The notes under the pieces were generated by a model. That model ran no database searches. It saw only the letters and a program-made list of their open reading frames with translations, and was not told where the DNA came from. This document shows, piece by piece, positions 48,397 through 62,599 of a DNA stretch of 64,000 nucleotides. The translations under genes and the position numbers were made by a program. Position 1 is the stretch's first letter. Every line of letters starts with the position of its first letter. The stretch is from Chrysomallon squamiferum (taxonomy: Eukaryota > Mollusca > Gastropoda > Neomphalida > Peltospiridae), in assembly GCA_012295275.1 (NCBI GenBank), contig CM022672.1, positions 25,302,930-25,366,929 on the forward strand, in the 5' to 3' direction.

Positions 48397-49287
48397 CACT
48401 ACTTGATGCGTTTCTAAATAAATGTTTTCCTGCAATTCCTGTCATTCATTTTGATTCAGTCATTTTGCCTAATGTCTAGAGGTCTATTTAAGTCGTTTGG
48501 CCCAATTCCTGGAAATTTTAGTCATTAGGCCAAACGCCTGACAGTCTTGGGCATTAAGTTAAATGCCTAAACATTTCAGGCATTAGGCCAAATGCCTAGT
48601 TTGACTACTGACTGTAACATATATACAGAATCATTTTAACGTCTTTGTGCAATTTTCAACTTTTGATCTACTAATAAAACAGATGTGTAAAATAGATTGT
48701 ACAAAAATATATATATTTATTGTTGACATTCTGAATGTTCAACTTGAATCGTGTCAGGAAATGTATCTTTAATGTGTGTGTGGGTGTTACGGAAACAAAG
48801 TATAGCTATGAATTTATTTAAACAGCTTCGTGGGACTCATCATTCTGGAAGGTCTAATATGAGTGTGTACATTTTCTTTTCAACAGTGGCTTTCCCCATA
48901 ACCATTATTTATTTTAAATTTAAAAATCTACTGGGTGTCAAAATCATCATAATCATCATCATCAAGATCACCATCATCTTCGTCATCGTCGTTATCATCA
49001 TCGTCATAATCATCATCGTCATCATCATCATCATCATCAGGTCATCGTCATCCTCCTCAGCATCATCGTCGTTATCATCATAAGGTCATCGTTATCATCA
49101 TCATCATCATCATCATCATCATAATGTTGTATTGTTTGGCGAAAGCATCAAAGATATCTGTGTTTCCTCATATAAAACATGCTACCATTCCTCACTGATT
49201 GTTTAATCTTGTTGCAAGTAAATTCTTTATCAGTGATAAATTTATTTTTTACTGACAATGATAGAAATATGAACTGAAAACTGCATT

Positions 49288-51100
49288 AAATTGACAATAA
49301 CACTACAGAAGAGGAGTTATATTTTATTTACATGTTCACAGTTGTTAAATTGCACTTCAAAACATAAATTTAGTGTCTAGCAAATTAAACTGACATGTTG
49401 ATGTTTCTACATGCATAACCATCATCCCTTGTAAATAAATAATGAACGAACATATGAATAAAAATAAATAAATGAATAAATAATAATTATTATTTCTTAT
49501 ATTTCTTCTTCTACTAATACTACTATCACTGTTACCTCTACCAATATCTGTAATAAACTTATTAATAATAAAATAATAATAATAATAATAATAAAATATA
49601 ATAACAAAAACAACAATGACAATACCAATAATATTAACAACAATAATGATAATAATTAGTAATAACAGTAGTGGTATAAGAGGTATTATTATTAGTAGTA
49701 GTAGTATTATTAGCAGCAGTAGTAATAGTAGTAGTAATAGTAGAAGTAAGTAAGTAAGCAAGTAACTATAAAATTCTCTATTTTCGTCGTTATCGGCTCA
49801 TGATTCTTATCATTTCGAAACCGAAATTTGATAAGAATCATTCACTATGATCAATCTTTAATTTAAAAATTAAAAAAAAAAAAATAATTCCATGTCAAAA
49901 AGTCTAACTAAATTTCTCACAAGATAATTATATTTTACATTTAATTCCCATTCGTTTCAAACAACTAAATATTTCGAGTAATATTTGAAATAACAATCGA
50001 AGATTTAAATCAAAATCTGTCATGGAATTTTGACCAACAAACTGATTTATAAATAAATGGGTCTGAACAATATATCTATATTATTTTTCATTCTATTAAA
50101 TCACGGATGTTTAATTTTTTTAATCTTTTTTTTGTTGTTGTTGTAAGTAATAATAGTAATTATATTAAATAACTTATTTTCAGGTAAGCTGACGCTACTT
50201 CTGTATCGTATTAGTCATGGTATTGTTATTGCTAATACAATCTAACATTAGTTTAAAACAATAGTTAAGCGTCTGTTAGTATCTTCTTTTTTATCCTTGA
50301 TATCTAAAAAATTATGAGCAGTCCGAATAACATTTTGGAGGTAACATATCCCGATCTAGGGATGGGATATAGAAAGAAGAGCATACAGCGCACATATTGT
50401 TTGTTCTTTTTCGTTTGTTTTGTTTTGGTAATAACGACATAACGTTCGTTTTGAAAATTGTGTATGCATCTGCCCTTTACATTACAATTCGCAATAAATA
50501 ACAGGGTAAAAAAAACAAATAAGTAAATAACAAATGAATAAATAAAAAGGGAATCAGCAAAAAATTAATTTAAAAAAAATAATAATAAAAAAAAAAAAAA
50601 AAAATAAAAAAAACCCCACATTAATGCATCTATAAAATTCGTTAATTTTTTTAAATAATTAAATAAATTATTTACAAAATAAAATATTAAAATTTAAAAT
50701 AAAACCATACCTCCCCCACAAAAAAAAAAAAAAAAAAAAAAAAAAGCATATATATAACAAGAACTAACTTAAACAATAATATCGTATTTGATCAGTTATA
50801 AGAAATGGCTAAGAACCTCTTGTCATGACCTGAAATAAAGTCAACACAAATCTTGTCATGGTTCAGATAATAAATACAGTATCGCCTAGAAGTGACGTAG
50901 ACGTTTTAATGTTAACTGGGCAAGAACAAACATGTCATACTTATATTTGTTATAGATAATAATATACACAGCGTTTATCTGAAAACATATTATTTACATA
51001 ACAGCCATATATACCATACTATATATGTGTGTGTGTATATTTTGTATGCATCAATGGATGTACATGTATGTATGTATGCATATATGTGTATGTATTTATT

Positions 51101-51133
<33 letters not shown>

Positions 51134-52530
51134 GTATGCTTCTATATATGTAAGCATATTTCATTTAACAAAATATTACATTACCATATATCAGTTTATG
51201 AAACATACGTTTATGTACAGTACACCGCATTCAAAGCTTTCTTGTATCTATATTAATATACATATTAGAACTGTAAGTCCAGTTATACTTCAATAATCCG
51301 TTTATAATGCACAGAAATATATGCGGCACGTGTGTTAGAATTGGTCAAAACTGTGTATATATTATGTACAAACGAGTTTTCATAGAGAAAGTACTTATAG
51401 GATGTGAAAAAAAACAAAGAAACAAATAAAAATAAGTAAATAAATACAAAAGAATATAGAAAAAAACGAGAGAAAAAAAAAAACCACGAAATAAAAAGAA
51501 AATATTTTAATTTGCTACGTATACATAACACAAAATTCCGAGTATATATATACTGTCTCTATGTATATGTATCCATATGTGTGTATAGATATATACACAC
51601 ACACAGACACACACATACACACACATGTACACACACAGAAACAGTATAATTACTACACTCATACATATATAATCAATAGAATATACAAGTAGACTTTATG
51701 CTATCACAGATAAAGTGATCAAGAATTATACATATTTCCCCATCAACATATTCGCTGAACATAAGAATCCGGGTATTTTCTCAAATCTGATAATCTACAT
51801 TTTAACCAAACTAATGAAAGAAAAAAAGTTCTGACAACGACAATTCAGATGTGGAAAGGATATTCTGGTCTGCTAAGAAAGTGACACAACATCCGGTAAA
51901 ACAGGAGAAGATAATGACCAGAAGCCGGCTCTTCTGTTTTCGAGGCTGAAAAAAAAAAAAAAAATAATAATAATAATAATAATAAAGTGAAAATATTATA
52001 TCAGAATTTATACATATGTGTGTTGTTTTTTCAGTGTTTGTACTTCATATGGTTTATGTAAGTTAAGTTCTTACTTGAGGTAATGTGTATGTATGTATGT
52101 ATGTATGTATGTATGTATGTATGTATGTATGTATGTATGAACGTATATATATAAGTATGTTCATATGTGTCAGCACATGTATGTAGGTGACTGTATATTT
52201 AGACGTGTGTGTATGTGTATACATAGATACAAAAAAATGTATTATTCTATACACAAATATACAAACTGACATGAACAGTTTTATGAGATTTCTATGGAAA
52301 TTAATTACACTGCAAATCAGATTGCGATGATATAATGATGACGATGATGATGTTAATTATGATTACGACAATAATGGTGATGATGATAATAATATATATT
52401 ATACATTTTGTAAGATTATCACCCTCTTCGTTTTTCATGTTTCATCCATATTTAGTAAGTTAATATATTAACAGAATATATAAGCAAACATATTCTGTAA
52501 CCGCTGAAACTCTTTATACAAACTGCCTTT
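49288..52530. repeat. Segmental duplication R, copy 2
   Basis: Partner of 35,210-38,006, more diverged than the P and Q pairs. It lacks the long (CT)n at the position of 36,494-36,580, where it has only (TATG)n/(TA)n. Confidence 0.88.
52083..52139. repeat. (TATG)n microsatellite
   Basis: About 13 pure tetranucleotide units; only two or three units occur at the paralogous place near 37,577. Confidence 0.9.
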
Positions 52531-52895
52531 ATATATATATATATATATATATAAGTATTTTAGTCAATAGTTTACTTAGATTCAAATTTCAGTCTTGCCG
52601 CTGATCAGTTTGAACAATTTGCTGTTTCCCTTGTATTAACCTATATTTAACGCATAATGTTCCTGAATATTTAAAAAAAAAAAAAAAAAAAAAATCATTT
52701 AGTATTATGAATGGTACGAGTTTACTAGTACAAAATTTAAATTATTATTTAAAAAAAAAAAAAAAATCTAATTAAATGAATTTGAGGAGCTCGTTTCGGA
52801 GGTTTAGTGTCTTTTTGTTAAAATTAGATTTAATAAACTACTATTTATTACAGTTTAGAGTTAGACAACAAAAAAAAAAAAAACTGTAAACTTAC

Positions 52896-55793
52896 AAGAT
52901 GCATCTTTTAAAGAATTTTCTTCTTCGGATCTTAAAGTTTCGCTTTTCTTACTGGCTTGCTGAATCGATGTTTCGTTTTCAGGGACAAATCCACTTTCAT
53001 TTTTGAACGCTGTCGTTTCTTGCCAGCTGTCATAAGACAATTCCTCGGCGTGCCAGATTTCACCTATCACAATATCACTGTTTTCCTTGGTGTCGTCGGA
53101 AATGCTGCTGTTGTTTGACGTTGTCTTCTCGATGATGGCTGTTTTAGTGATGGTTGAGCCAACGGACGAATTTTTCTGAGAATTCGTAATGTTGTTTTCT
53201 GAATAAGGTTTGTTATCTGAATCAACAATAGTCTGTAGAGGTTGTTTTGCTGTTCCATTGCTCTTGGTGAAACCTCTCTCCTCTCTGGCTGCATCAGTTT
53301 TGGTTATTTTGACCTTTACAGCTTCTGTGGTTTTCTTATCTTTGAAACCACTTCTGTTCTTTTCTGTTGTTTCTGAAGAAGATTTCTGAATGACTTTTTC
53401 TTCTGGATTCTTTGAAGCTGTATGACTGTCAGAAATATAACCAGTGGTTTGAACAGTTGTCTTGGCAGATGCATCAGTAACAGATCTAATGGTTGGTGGT
53501 TTCTTCAAACCACTGGAGTCACCGCTAGACTTTCTGGTCTCAGCAGACAACTGTTTTGTTCCTAAATTCAGTGAAGTTTCATTCTGTTCATGCTTGAGGT
53601 TTGAACTGCTTGTAATGGGTTTCTTCATCGAGCTGAGGTTTTCTGTTTGTTTTAAAACTTCAAATTTAGTTTCTTCGCTGGTTGAAGACAGAGAGACTGG
53701 ACTATCGTCTTTCAACGTCTCTTTAGTTTCACTCGCCAGAACGTTTTTCTGTTTCGTTTCAGAGTTTATAGTCGCAGTTTCTGTTTTAATCTCTAATACT
53801 TCTTTAAGTTTCCCTTCGTTCTGCGTTGTCATGGTTTCAGTTTCTGTTTTAGGTTTCCCTTGGTGATGCGTCGTCGCGATTTCAGTTTCTGTTTTCGTGG
53901 GTAAGTACGATACTCTGCCCATCGGCTCTGGATTCATTTCATCGCAGAACTTGAGAATATGTTCCTGCAGTCTAGCTGCAGTTGAATTAGATTCAGTAAT
54001 ACCAGTTTTATTATCACTCACATTTGAAAGTTTACTATCGCTTGGCTGCTTTTCGTTTACTTTAGGATTCTGATCTGCGGCAGGTATTTTACTCAGTGAC
54101 GTTGATGTTTCTTGTGCACTGACAACGATATCGGTATTTGTTTTTGCTCCTCGAATCGATGGCAAGATTTTATTTTCGAGATCTGCACGAGATAAAGATG
54201 CACTATTGCCAAAATCCTTAACATTATAAAGTCTGTCGTAAACATTTGTCGAATGTCGTCTGAACGATTCATTCATCATTTGTCCAATGTCTGGATTCAC
54301 TGAGATTCTGGTTGTGTTTAGCTTTTGAGCTTCTGTTTGTCTTCCAACTGAAAGAGGAACGTCCCTCCTCAGCCCTGCTGATTCCAGCCTGTTCACAACT
54401 GATGTCTCAATGTCATCCTGGCCGGGATGTCGACGAGAACTCGAGTTTTCATCGTGGGCCGTTTCCTTAGCAACAAATTTCTCTTTCTCACCCAGTTTGG
54501 ATTTACTATTAATATCGTCAGAAATTCCTTTGTTTTGTTCCCCTTTGTTTACATTTTTGGTCTCTTTACTAATTTCTGCACCATCGCGTTTGTCTGTTTT
54601 CATATCTGAACTTTGAACTTTGAGGGAAGGAGATTTCTGAATGATTCCACTGCGTTCTGACATTCCTATATCAGTTTGGTCCTTATCGTCTCTAGATTCA
54701 TATTTATGTGAAGAAATGGTATCGTTTAACTTCTTTTCACTGTCAGTATCCAGCGTGACTCTTTCTCTCTGACTGCTCTTTCCTATGCTGGTTGGTTTGG
54801 ACACATTTAAATCCGTTGAGTCTTCACTTGAAGTTTTCTTACTCATTATCACCACAGGCTGAAGGGAAGGAGGAAGAACGTTTTTAGACGTGAACTGATC
54901 CGTGCTCTCTTCCGAGATCTCATTTCGCAGTAGCTTCACCTCTTTCTTCTCAGTCGCTGCTGCCACCGATACAAAAGACTGTTCTGTTTGTTTTAAACTT
55001 TGTTTTGCTTTAGTTTTGTTGTCAGTCAGCTTAATCACGGCAACAGGAGGAGCACCTACAGAATCTTTTGTTACTTTTGCTTCCGAGGACAGACTTCGTG
55101 AGGTTACCTTTGCCTGAGAAACGTCAGCTTCCAGCCTTGGTTTTTTGGCAATGTCTATGGACGCTGGAGGAGTTGCTGGCAGAGTGGATTTCATTATCTC
55201 AGTCTCTGTCGAGCCCAGATTGCTCGGCAAAGAGTGAACATCTTTTCTTCTTTGTTTATGGTCCAGTGTTGCAGACGTACGTAACGAATGCTGCTGAAGA
55301 GGATCTTGGATTTTAACGACCGTGTTCTCTGGCAGGATGGCTTCTGAGGATTTCCACTGGCGAGATGTAGAGGAAGCCAGTTTGTTTGCAGAGACATACT
55401 TTTCAGACACATCAACAACAGCTCGCGGAGATTCAGGCAACATTTCCTTTGGTCTTTTAGGCAACGTATGTCTTCCATCTTCATCTGCGTCTTCGGAAAC
55501 GTGTTTGACGACGACAGGTGACGGCATGGGCGACACCTTTGAAGTTGCTTTTTTCTTTGATCCCCAGTCGACTTCGTCTTTGCTGGGTACTGTGGTGTGG
55601 TATGAACCTCGTGGAGAAATGTTCACCACCGGAATTGGAGTCGGAGGTAACGTTGGTTTATTCATGGTGTCGTCGTTGTTGTTCAAGTTACCGTCTTGCT
55701 GAGCGGCTGACTCGGCGTCCTGCTTGTTTCTCGGTGATTTTACTGTTTTCCCGTCTGGAGAATCCCCTTTTCGTCTCACTGGGCTGCCTTTGT
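52896..55793 (-). CDS. Large single exon of a disordered protein, unknown family
   Basis: This 2,898-nt exon is open throughout (965 whole codons plus split codons at both ends). The acceptor is GTCTCTTTTCAG (AG at 55,794-55,795) and the donor is TCTT|GTAAGT (52,890-52,895); entry and exit are both phase 1. Reading past the acceptor would give an intronic Cys-rich start, and reading past the donor would give a stop at 52,861-52,863. The base composition is clearly less AT-rich than its flanks. The product is rich in Ser, Thr, Lys, Glu and Pro, with no membrane segment and no recognised domain. The N-terminal third repeats a short motif of the form L-P-x-x-P-x-x-V-V-x-I-S; the middle has a tandem KTETE...TT...GK repeat near 53,818-53,905. 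A scaffold or cytoskeletal role would be a guess; I do not recognise it. Confidence 0.85.
53818..53905 (-). repeat. Short in-frame tandem repeat in the disordered exon
   Basis: Two consecutive ~15-residue units, KTETEIATTHHQGKP and KTETETMTTQNEGKL, encoded by a 45-bp near-duplicate; a weaker third unit (IKTETATINSETK) follows. It shows growth of the disordered region by local duplication. Confidence 0.75.
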
Positions 55794-56809
55794 CTGAAAA
55801 GAGACAACAACAACATTTAGTTATCATTTTTAAATCGAAATATAATCAAATAAATGTATTTAACAGAAGTTCCACAAATAAAAAAATATATAAAAAATAA
55901 AAATGAAAAAAATAATAAAATGAAATAAAATAAAATAAAATAAATATCAATAAACAAATAACTTTATTCACTTATATTTAAATAAATAAATGGTATGAAA
56001 AACAACAGAAGACCATTATTGAATTTTAAGATAATTTGGTATAACCAAATAGTCAGAGACAGTAGAAATAGACAGATAAACAACCAGATATAAGTAGATT
56101 TAAACTCCACACACACACACACACACACAGACACACACACTAAATATTAAAAATAAATAAATAAATAAAGATAGGTAGATAGACAGATAGATTGATAGAT
56201 AGATAGATTAGATAAATCGCTATACACACACGTAGGTAGACAAAAAGCCAGATACAAAGAAAGACCGTAGAAATTTCAATACTCATGGATGCTATACGAT
56301 TATCTCCCTTCATCGCGCAAATGCCGCATCAGCATCAACGAGAACACGCACAAACAAAACATGGGAAACATTTACACAAGGCACATTTGTTATATATACG
56401 TACCTGCACACACACACGCGCACATGTTCAGATTCAGTTTCTTCACCATGTCGCACGTGAAGGAAGAGAGAAGTACAATAAGAAAAAGAGCCTGTCAGTC
56501 AGTCATCGGTTTCTCTTCTTTTACATTTACAAGTATCGATCCCCGTTCTATATTTATCTCTAACATGTATTTACTTACAGGCAACACGATGTGGATGTCC
56601 ACTTAATTTGGTTTGTTAGAACCCCTTTAAATATGTGTAATTCATAAATGTATATGTTCCTGTATATTCAGTCTTGCATCCATCTGTTGATATGTAACTC
56701 TATACCTACGTATAGACCCACCCACATGTACACGCAGACTCATAAACACAAAAAGGCGTATAATTATGTATAATAGATATATAATGCAAACACCGACATC
56801 CATCAATAT

Positions 56810-56824
56810 GTATGTATGGATGTA

Positions 56825-56891
<67 letters not shown>

Positions 56892-56964
56892 ATATATATA
56901 TATGTATGTATGTGCAACATGTATGTGCAGTGTATATAATTATACTCAAACACACACACACAGA

Positions 56965-57000
<36 letters not shown>

Positions 57001-57052
57001 CACACACACACATATATATACATACATATATACACACACACACATATATATA

Positions 57053-57116
<64 letters not shown>
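56810..57116. repeat. Compound (TA)n/(TATG)n/(TACA)n/(CA)n microsatellite, ~300 bp
   Basis: A patchwork of alternating purine-pyrimidine repeats on both sides of a short unique core (56,910-56,945). Open frames on both strands here are repeat artefacts. Confidence 0.92.
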
Positions 57117-57489
57117 CACTGAAAAAAGTCGAAAATTATGGACCGACCCAGCTAGCGAAATATTAAACTTTTTACATCGCACACCTGTCACCAGGTTTCT
57201 TTGCGCTGAATAAAATAAAACTGACAGAATAAAAACAGGATAAATATAACTGATTGTCACTTGTACGTGTACAGTGTTTGTAAATGTTATGAATATCACA
57301 TAAATGTCACACTGTTGTCACAAAAATTAGGAATCAAATAGGTACAAGTTTATCTGAACTAAATGTCGTATAACGTATACGATTCTGATATAAACAGATG
57401 GTATTATTTCAAATATATATGTGTATAATATGAATGTTTGTGTTTCTGTGTGTGTATGTGTGAGTGTGTGCATGTTTGTGTATGTGTGG

Positions 57490-57527
<38 letters not shown>

Positions 57528-57629
57528 ATATATTTGAACTAAATGTACTGTAGTTTATACAGTACTAATTGAGTGAGATAGATTTTCTGTAAATCCGTGG
57601 GAAGGTATTGTTTCAAATATCTGTGTATG

Positions 57630-57679
<50 letters not shown>

Positions 57680-57683
57680 TCTA

Positions 57684-58040
57684 TAGGAGGGATCACCAAC
57701 ACGGTAACCGTGAACACCAGGTCGCCCCCAAGATACACATGAGTCGCCCGCAGGCCTGTTCGTAAAATATTTAAACAATTACTGAGATCAGTAGAATTAA
57801 AGCTTGAATATTGACATTATCTGTATCCAGCCTTGTTAGGTCACTGGGTGATAATTATTGTGAGAAATCATTAACGTGATCAGTGTCTTCGCATAGATGG
57901 GTATCATTAATAATAATATATAACTAAAGATACATTTGTTATTTCAGAAGAGTGTAACAAACTGATAGCCCTTCGTGTGTACCTATGAAGTAGCTATGAA
58001 CTAGCTCTCATGTTCAAAATGGTTGGTGACCCATGGTCTA
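57684..58040. mobile_element. hAT-like MITE with degenerate terminal inverted repeats
   Basis: The left end is TAGGAGGGATCACCAAC; the reverse complement of the right end is TAGACCATGGGTCACCAAC. Next to the left end come CACCAGGTCGCCC and GAGTCGCCCGCAGGCCTGTT, a GC-rich head unlike the local sequence. The form resembles non-autonomous hAT elements known from several animal genomes, from memory. No clear 8-bp target duplication remains and there is no coding capacity. Confidence 0.5.
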
Positions 58041-61000
58041 TACAATAAACGCTGAGACTCATACGATACACCATATATATATATATGAATATGTACATAC
58101 ACACACCATATACATATACTCGTATATACACACACACCATAAACATTCCAAAATACATATATAAATAGACACATATATACAAAGTTGCACGCACACACAC
58201 ATTCACACACACACACACATACACATACACATAATCACACCCACCTATAAACATATACACAAATCCTGCATAAGCTGCTAATTTTTGAAAGCCTTCACGA
58301 AAGTTTTTAACTGAACAAAAATATGGTTCTCATTTTTAATATATGACAGGGATATATGTAAAGCGAACGTGATAAAAAGTGAAAGTAATTATGCCCTGCA
58401 GAGCGATGTTTCCACGTAACCGTTTGGTGTCTATTGTTGAAAGAAAGCAATAAACCCAAAGACGTAAACACGGTTGTGATTCCGTGAACCGTAAAATGTT
58501 GTTTTTCGTATGTATATGTAGGCGTCTGCGCATTTGTGTGGAAGTTTATATATAGCAGTACTGAGAAAAAAAAAAAATAAAAAGAAGACATTGTCTCTTT
58601 CTTTAGATGTGTGTTTGTCTGTTTGTGTGTACGTGTGTATATACTAAGTATATATTAGTAAATAAATAAATACACATAATTATACACTCATATACTCGAT
58701 ATATGTATGTATATATAGGTACTAATATATTCATATCTAAATAAATAAATAAATGCACACACACACACACACATACACGCACACATACATATATATATGA
58801 GTGTGTGTGTAGTGCGTATATTTATGTTGTTGTTGGTATGTCAAATTGTGTGTAAAATGTACACTTGTGTGTGTTTATGTATGAATTAGTGAAAAGTATT
58901 TGTGTATTGTGTGTGTGATACAGAGACTAATAAACTACATATATATTTTGTTTTGTATCAGTGTGTATGTGTATGTGAATGTATGTGGACATCCACATCG
59001 CGTTGATCAGATTGTAAGTAAATACATGCTAAGTATAGAACCGGGATCGATACTTGTAAATGTGTGTGTGCGTGTGTGTGTGTTTGTGTTTGTCCGTGCC
59101 TCTGTGCCTTTCTATACATGTGTATGTAAATCAACGTATACGTCCAAGATTAACACAAAATAAATATTTACTCTTTATATAATCATATGATATATCTAAA
59201 ATGATATATCTATCTATTTCTCTGTCTGTCTGTCTGTCTATCTATCTACATATCTACCTATTTATCTGTGTATATATATATATATAATTATAAAATCGAA
59301 AGCGAAAATAAGCAAAAATAAACAGAAATAAGAAAGAATGAAAAACATAATCAGACCATAAGTACACACACTAAATATTAAATATAAATAAATAAATAAT
59401 AGAAATATCAGTAGTAGTGGTGGTAGTAGTAGTAATCGAAGTAGTAATAGGAATAACAGTATTAGTAATCGTAGTAGTAGAGTCCTAATAGTAGTACTAA
59501 TACTAATAATAATTTAAAAACCAGCTAGATCACATATTACCTGGTAGCGGAAGAACAATAGACATGATAGATTATCTCCACAAATTTTCGTTGATAATAT
59601 ATTATATTTTCAGCTAAACAGCATAACTCAGTACGTATATATATTCCAGGAAACTGCATCAACCTAATCAACAATATATGTAAACTCAGTCAATAAATGG
59701 AATTATTTTTAAAATACACTGAACCGTAATATCATCCATTAAGAGATATCCAATGAAAGTTTTATTAAATGTATTAAGTCAATAGTATATTTACTATTTT
59801 GCTTTTAAAATGCGGATATGTCTTATATCATAGCTAATGCAGTTAAGTATATAAATATACTTTTGTCTGAGAAGAGAAATATTATTTTCAACCAGAAACT
59901 GTAAATTGCAATCTCCTTAAAATAACAGAGAACAGTGAATAGAAATTTCTGTTACGTCATTTGAGTTTTGCAACATAAACAATAACTGAAAACAGTCGAC
60001 ACTTTTCCCACTTTTATGTTAATATCTCTAATATTAACAAAACTTTTTGAAACGGATGGCGTAACAAGCAAAACGTTTCCACTTATGTTTTAACACAAAA
60101 CAGCTTGCACGTCATTCTCTCCAATTATCTCCAATTACTGTCTGCAACTTGTTTCAGATTCCATTTTCCGTTACTTTCACTCAGGTATTGATTATATCAA
60201 AGCTTGTGGAAACGAATTCGAATAACCGCTGTCAACACGCACACAGCGATATATCGATCAACATCCAGACATTTTTGTTTATGCTAGTTTTTGTGTTATG
60301 TTCGTTTTCGACTTACGTAATCAAAATCGGGCGCTTTCGGCAGGTTTCGTAATTGGTTTTATTGACGCCGTGTGACTGGCGACTTTATACGAAGATGAAA
60401 TTAATACAGAGAGGTTAAAGCAAAGCAACAGTAAAATAATTATTAGGAATGATCTTCAACGAATCAGCGATGTGAATAATCGGCTTGGTAAAACTAATTT
60501 CCTGTACACAGACATTGATTATGATTATAACACTCCACATACATACAGAAATACATACATTCATATATATATACGTATATAGATACATATACATACATAC
60601 CAGACTGTTCAAGAATATTGTTTATGTACAGAGTCTAATCAGACGTAAGTAAAAAACACAGAATAACTACACATATAACAGACCCATACATATATAGATA
60701 CATGCATGCATGCATATATAGATACATATACATATATACATGTATACATACATACATATACATACATATATTCTACAAACTATTTATTTTCATATCTTCT
60801 CCTTTTCGCCCTCCAATTAAAAAAAAAATAAAAAAAAAAAAATAACATAACATAAAATAAGTAAATAAGTAATTAAGTAAGTAGATAAAACAAATATAGT
60901 ATTTCGTAATATATAAACCACAATTACCAGTGACAGCTGTATGAATCATTTGTCACAGATTCATTTATTACTAATTTTTTTACTAAGTTATTAATAATAA

Positions 61001-61520
61001 TAATAAAAAAAATAGCAATTAAAAAGTAACAGTAATAAAAAAAAAAAAAAAAAAAAAAAAATACATAAATAAATACATAAATAAAATGTAAATGTAAATG
61101 AAATAAAAAATAATAAAGAGGCGTTCCTCGACTGTATTCTACAAGGCTGATTTTCAGCTAAACACAATTTATGCGCATAATTGTAAACTGATTTCAGCAT
61201 AATTGATTAATATTGTTGCTAAGAAACAAACAAGACTGATATATTTATTTATTTTTTTATTTTATTTTATTATTTTTTTGCTGACTGACTGTTTTACCAG
61301 TCAGAACAAAAAAAAAAAAAAACGGTAAATGCTTCTTCATTTTTGCTCATTTATGTTATGTAACGGTTTCGTGTTTTGCGTCGATCATTGGATACAAACG
61401 GGAATGCATTAATATATAATTATGTGAAAACACATACACATACGTAATACAGGCTTTGTCTGGTATACATGGCAAAAAAACCAACAACAACGCAAAACAA
61501 AGGTAAAATAAACCTCTTAC

Positions 61521-61605
61521 CTTGAGCTTTGCAAGGTATATAAAAATAGTAATCAATGATCAAGATAACAGATACATCCAGTGGTCTCCTGGCGTCTAAG
61601 TTCAT
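61521..61605 (-). CDS. Candidate upstream coding exon for the disordered protein
   Basis: An ATG at 61,603-61,605, preceded directly by an in-frame TAA, opens 28 codons beginning MNLDARRPLDVSVILIIDYY. It reaches a strong donor, CAAG|GTAAGAGG (61,513-61,520), in phase 1, exactly the phase required by the 55,793 acceptor (G + AC gives Asp). The ATG context is weak and the product would start with a hydrophobic stretch. This is inferred from phase compatibility only; another exon could serve. Confidence 0.3.
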
Positions 61606-62501
<896 letters not shown>

Positions 62502-62599
62502 TTAGAACCATTGTTTATACTTCCAAGTTATTGTTTTATTTGGTTTTGGTGGCGTAGCATTGATAATAACAAACCATGACAATAAAATAATTCTACTAC

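Larger units (their letters stand above)
47074..48610 (+). mobile_element. Decayed integrase-type DNA transposon with terminal inverted repeats
   Basis: The left end (about 47,083-47,155) and the right end (about 48,490-48,560) are inverted repeats over roughly 70 bp, sharing CCTAATGACTAAAATTT and CCCAAGAC. TGTAAC flanks both sides (47,070-47,075 and 48,613-48,618) as a possible target duplication. The duplicated units of genes A and C lack the whole segment (empty site near 26,727 and 40,530), proving insertion. The interior carries an integrase pseudogene. Integrase in a TIR-bounded element recalls Ginger/GIN-type transposons; the exact family needs a search. Confidence 0.7.
48672..52889. 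other. Non-coding stretch between gene D unit and the disordered-protein exon
   Basis: No gene seen. It holds an imperfect (TCA)n tract at 48,943-49,123 (third copy of the tracts at 27.1 and 40.9 kb), AT-rich and (AGT)n-like repeats at 49,560-49,750, duplication R copy 2, (TATG)n at 52,083-52,139, (TA)n at 52,530-52,552 and poly-A runs at 52,673-52,694. Confidence 0.65.
55794..61520 (-). other. Upstream intron or intergenic sequence, microsatellite-rich
   Basis: No confident exon. It holds (CA)n at 56,107-56,128, a long compound (TA)n/(TATG)n/(TACA)n/(CA)n at 56,810-57,116, (GT)n at 57,493-57,524 and 57,637-57,678, a hAT-like MITE at 57,684-58,040, (CA)n at 58,756-58,772, and poly-A at 61,038-61,060. 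Confidence 0.6.

Noticed and set aside
53462-55820. Several 60-126-codon plus-strand frames opposite the large exon, and a 96-codon minus-strand frame
   Set aside because: Shadows of the 2.9-kb coding exon in other frames; no splice or start evidence.
56285-57213. Tyr-Ile-His and Thr-His rich frames on both strands
   Set aside because: Products of the compound TA/TATG/CA microsatellite at 56.8-57.1 kb or of neighbouring non-conserved sequence.
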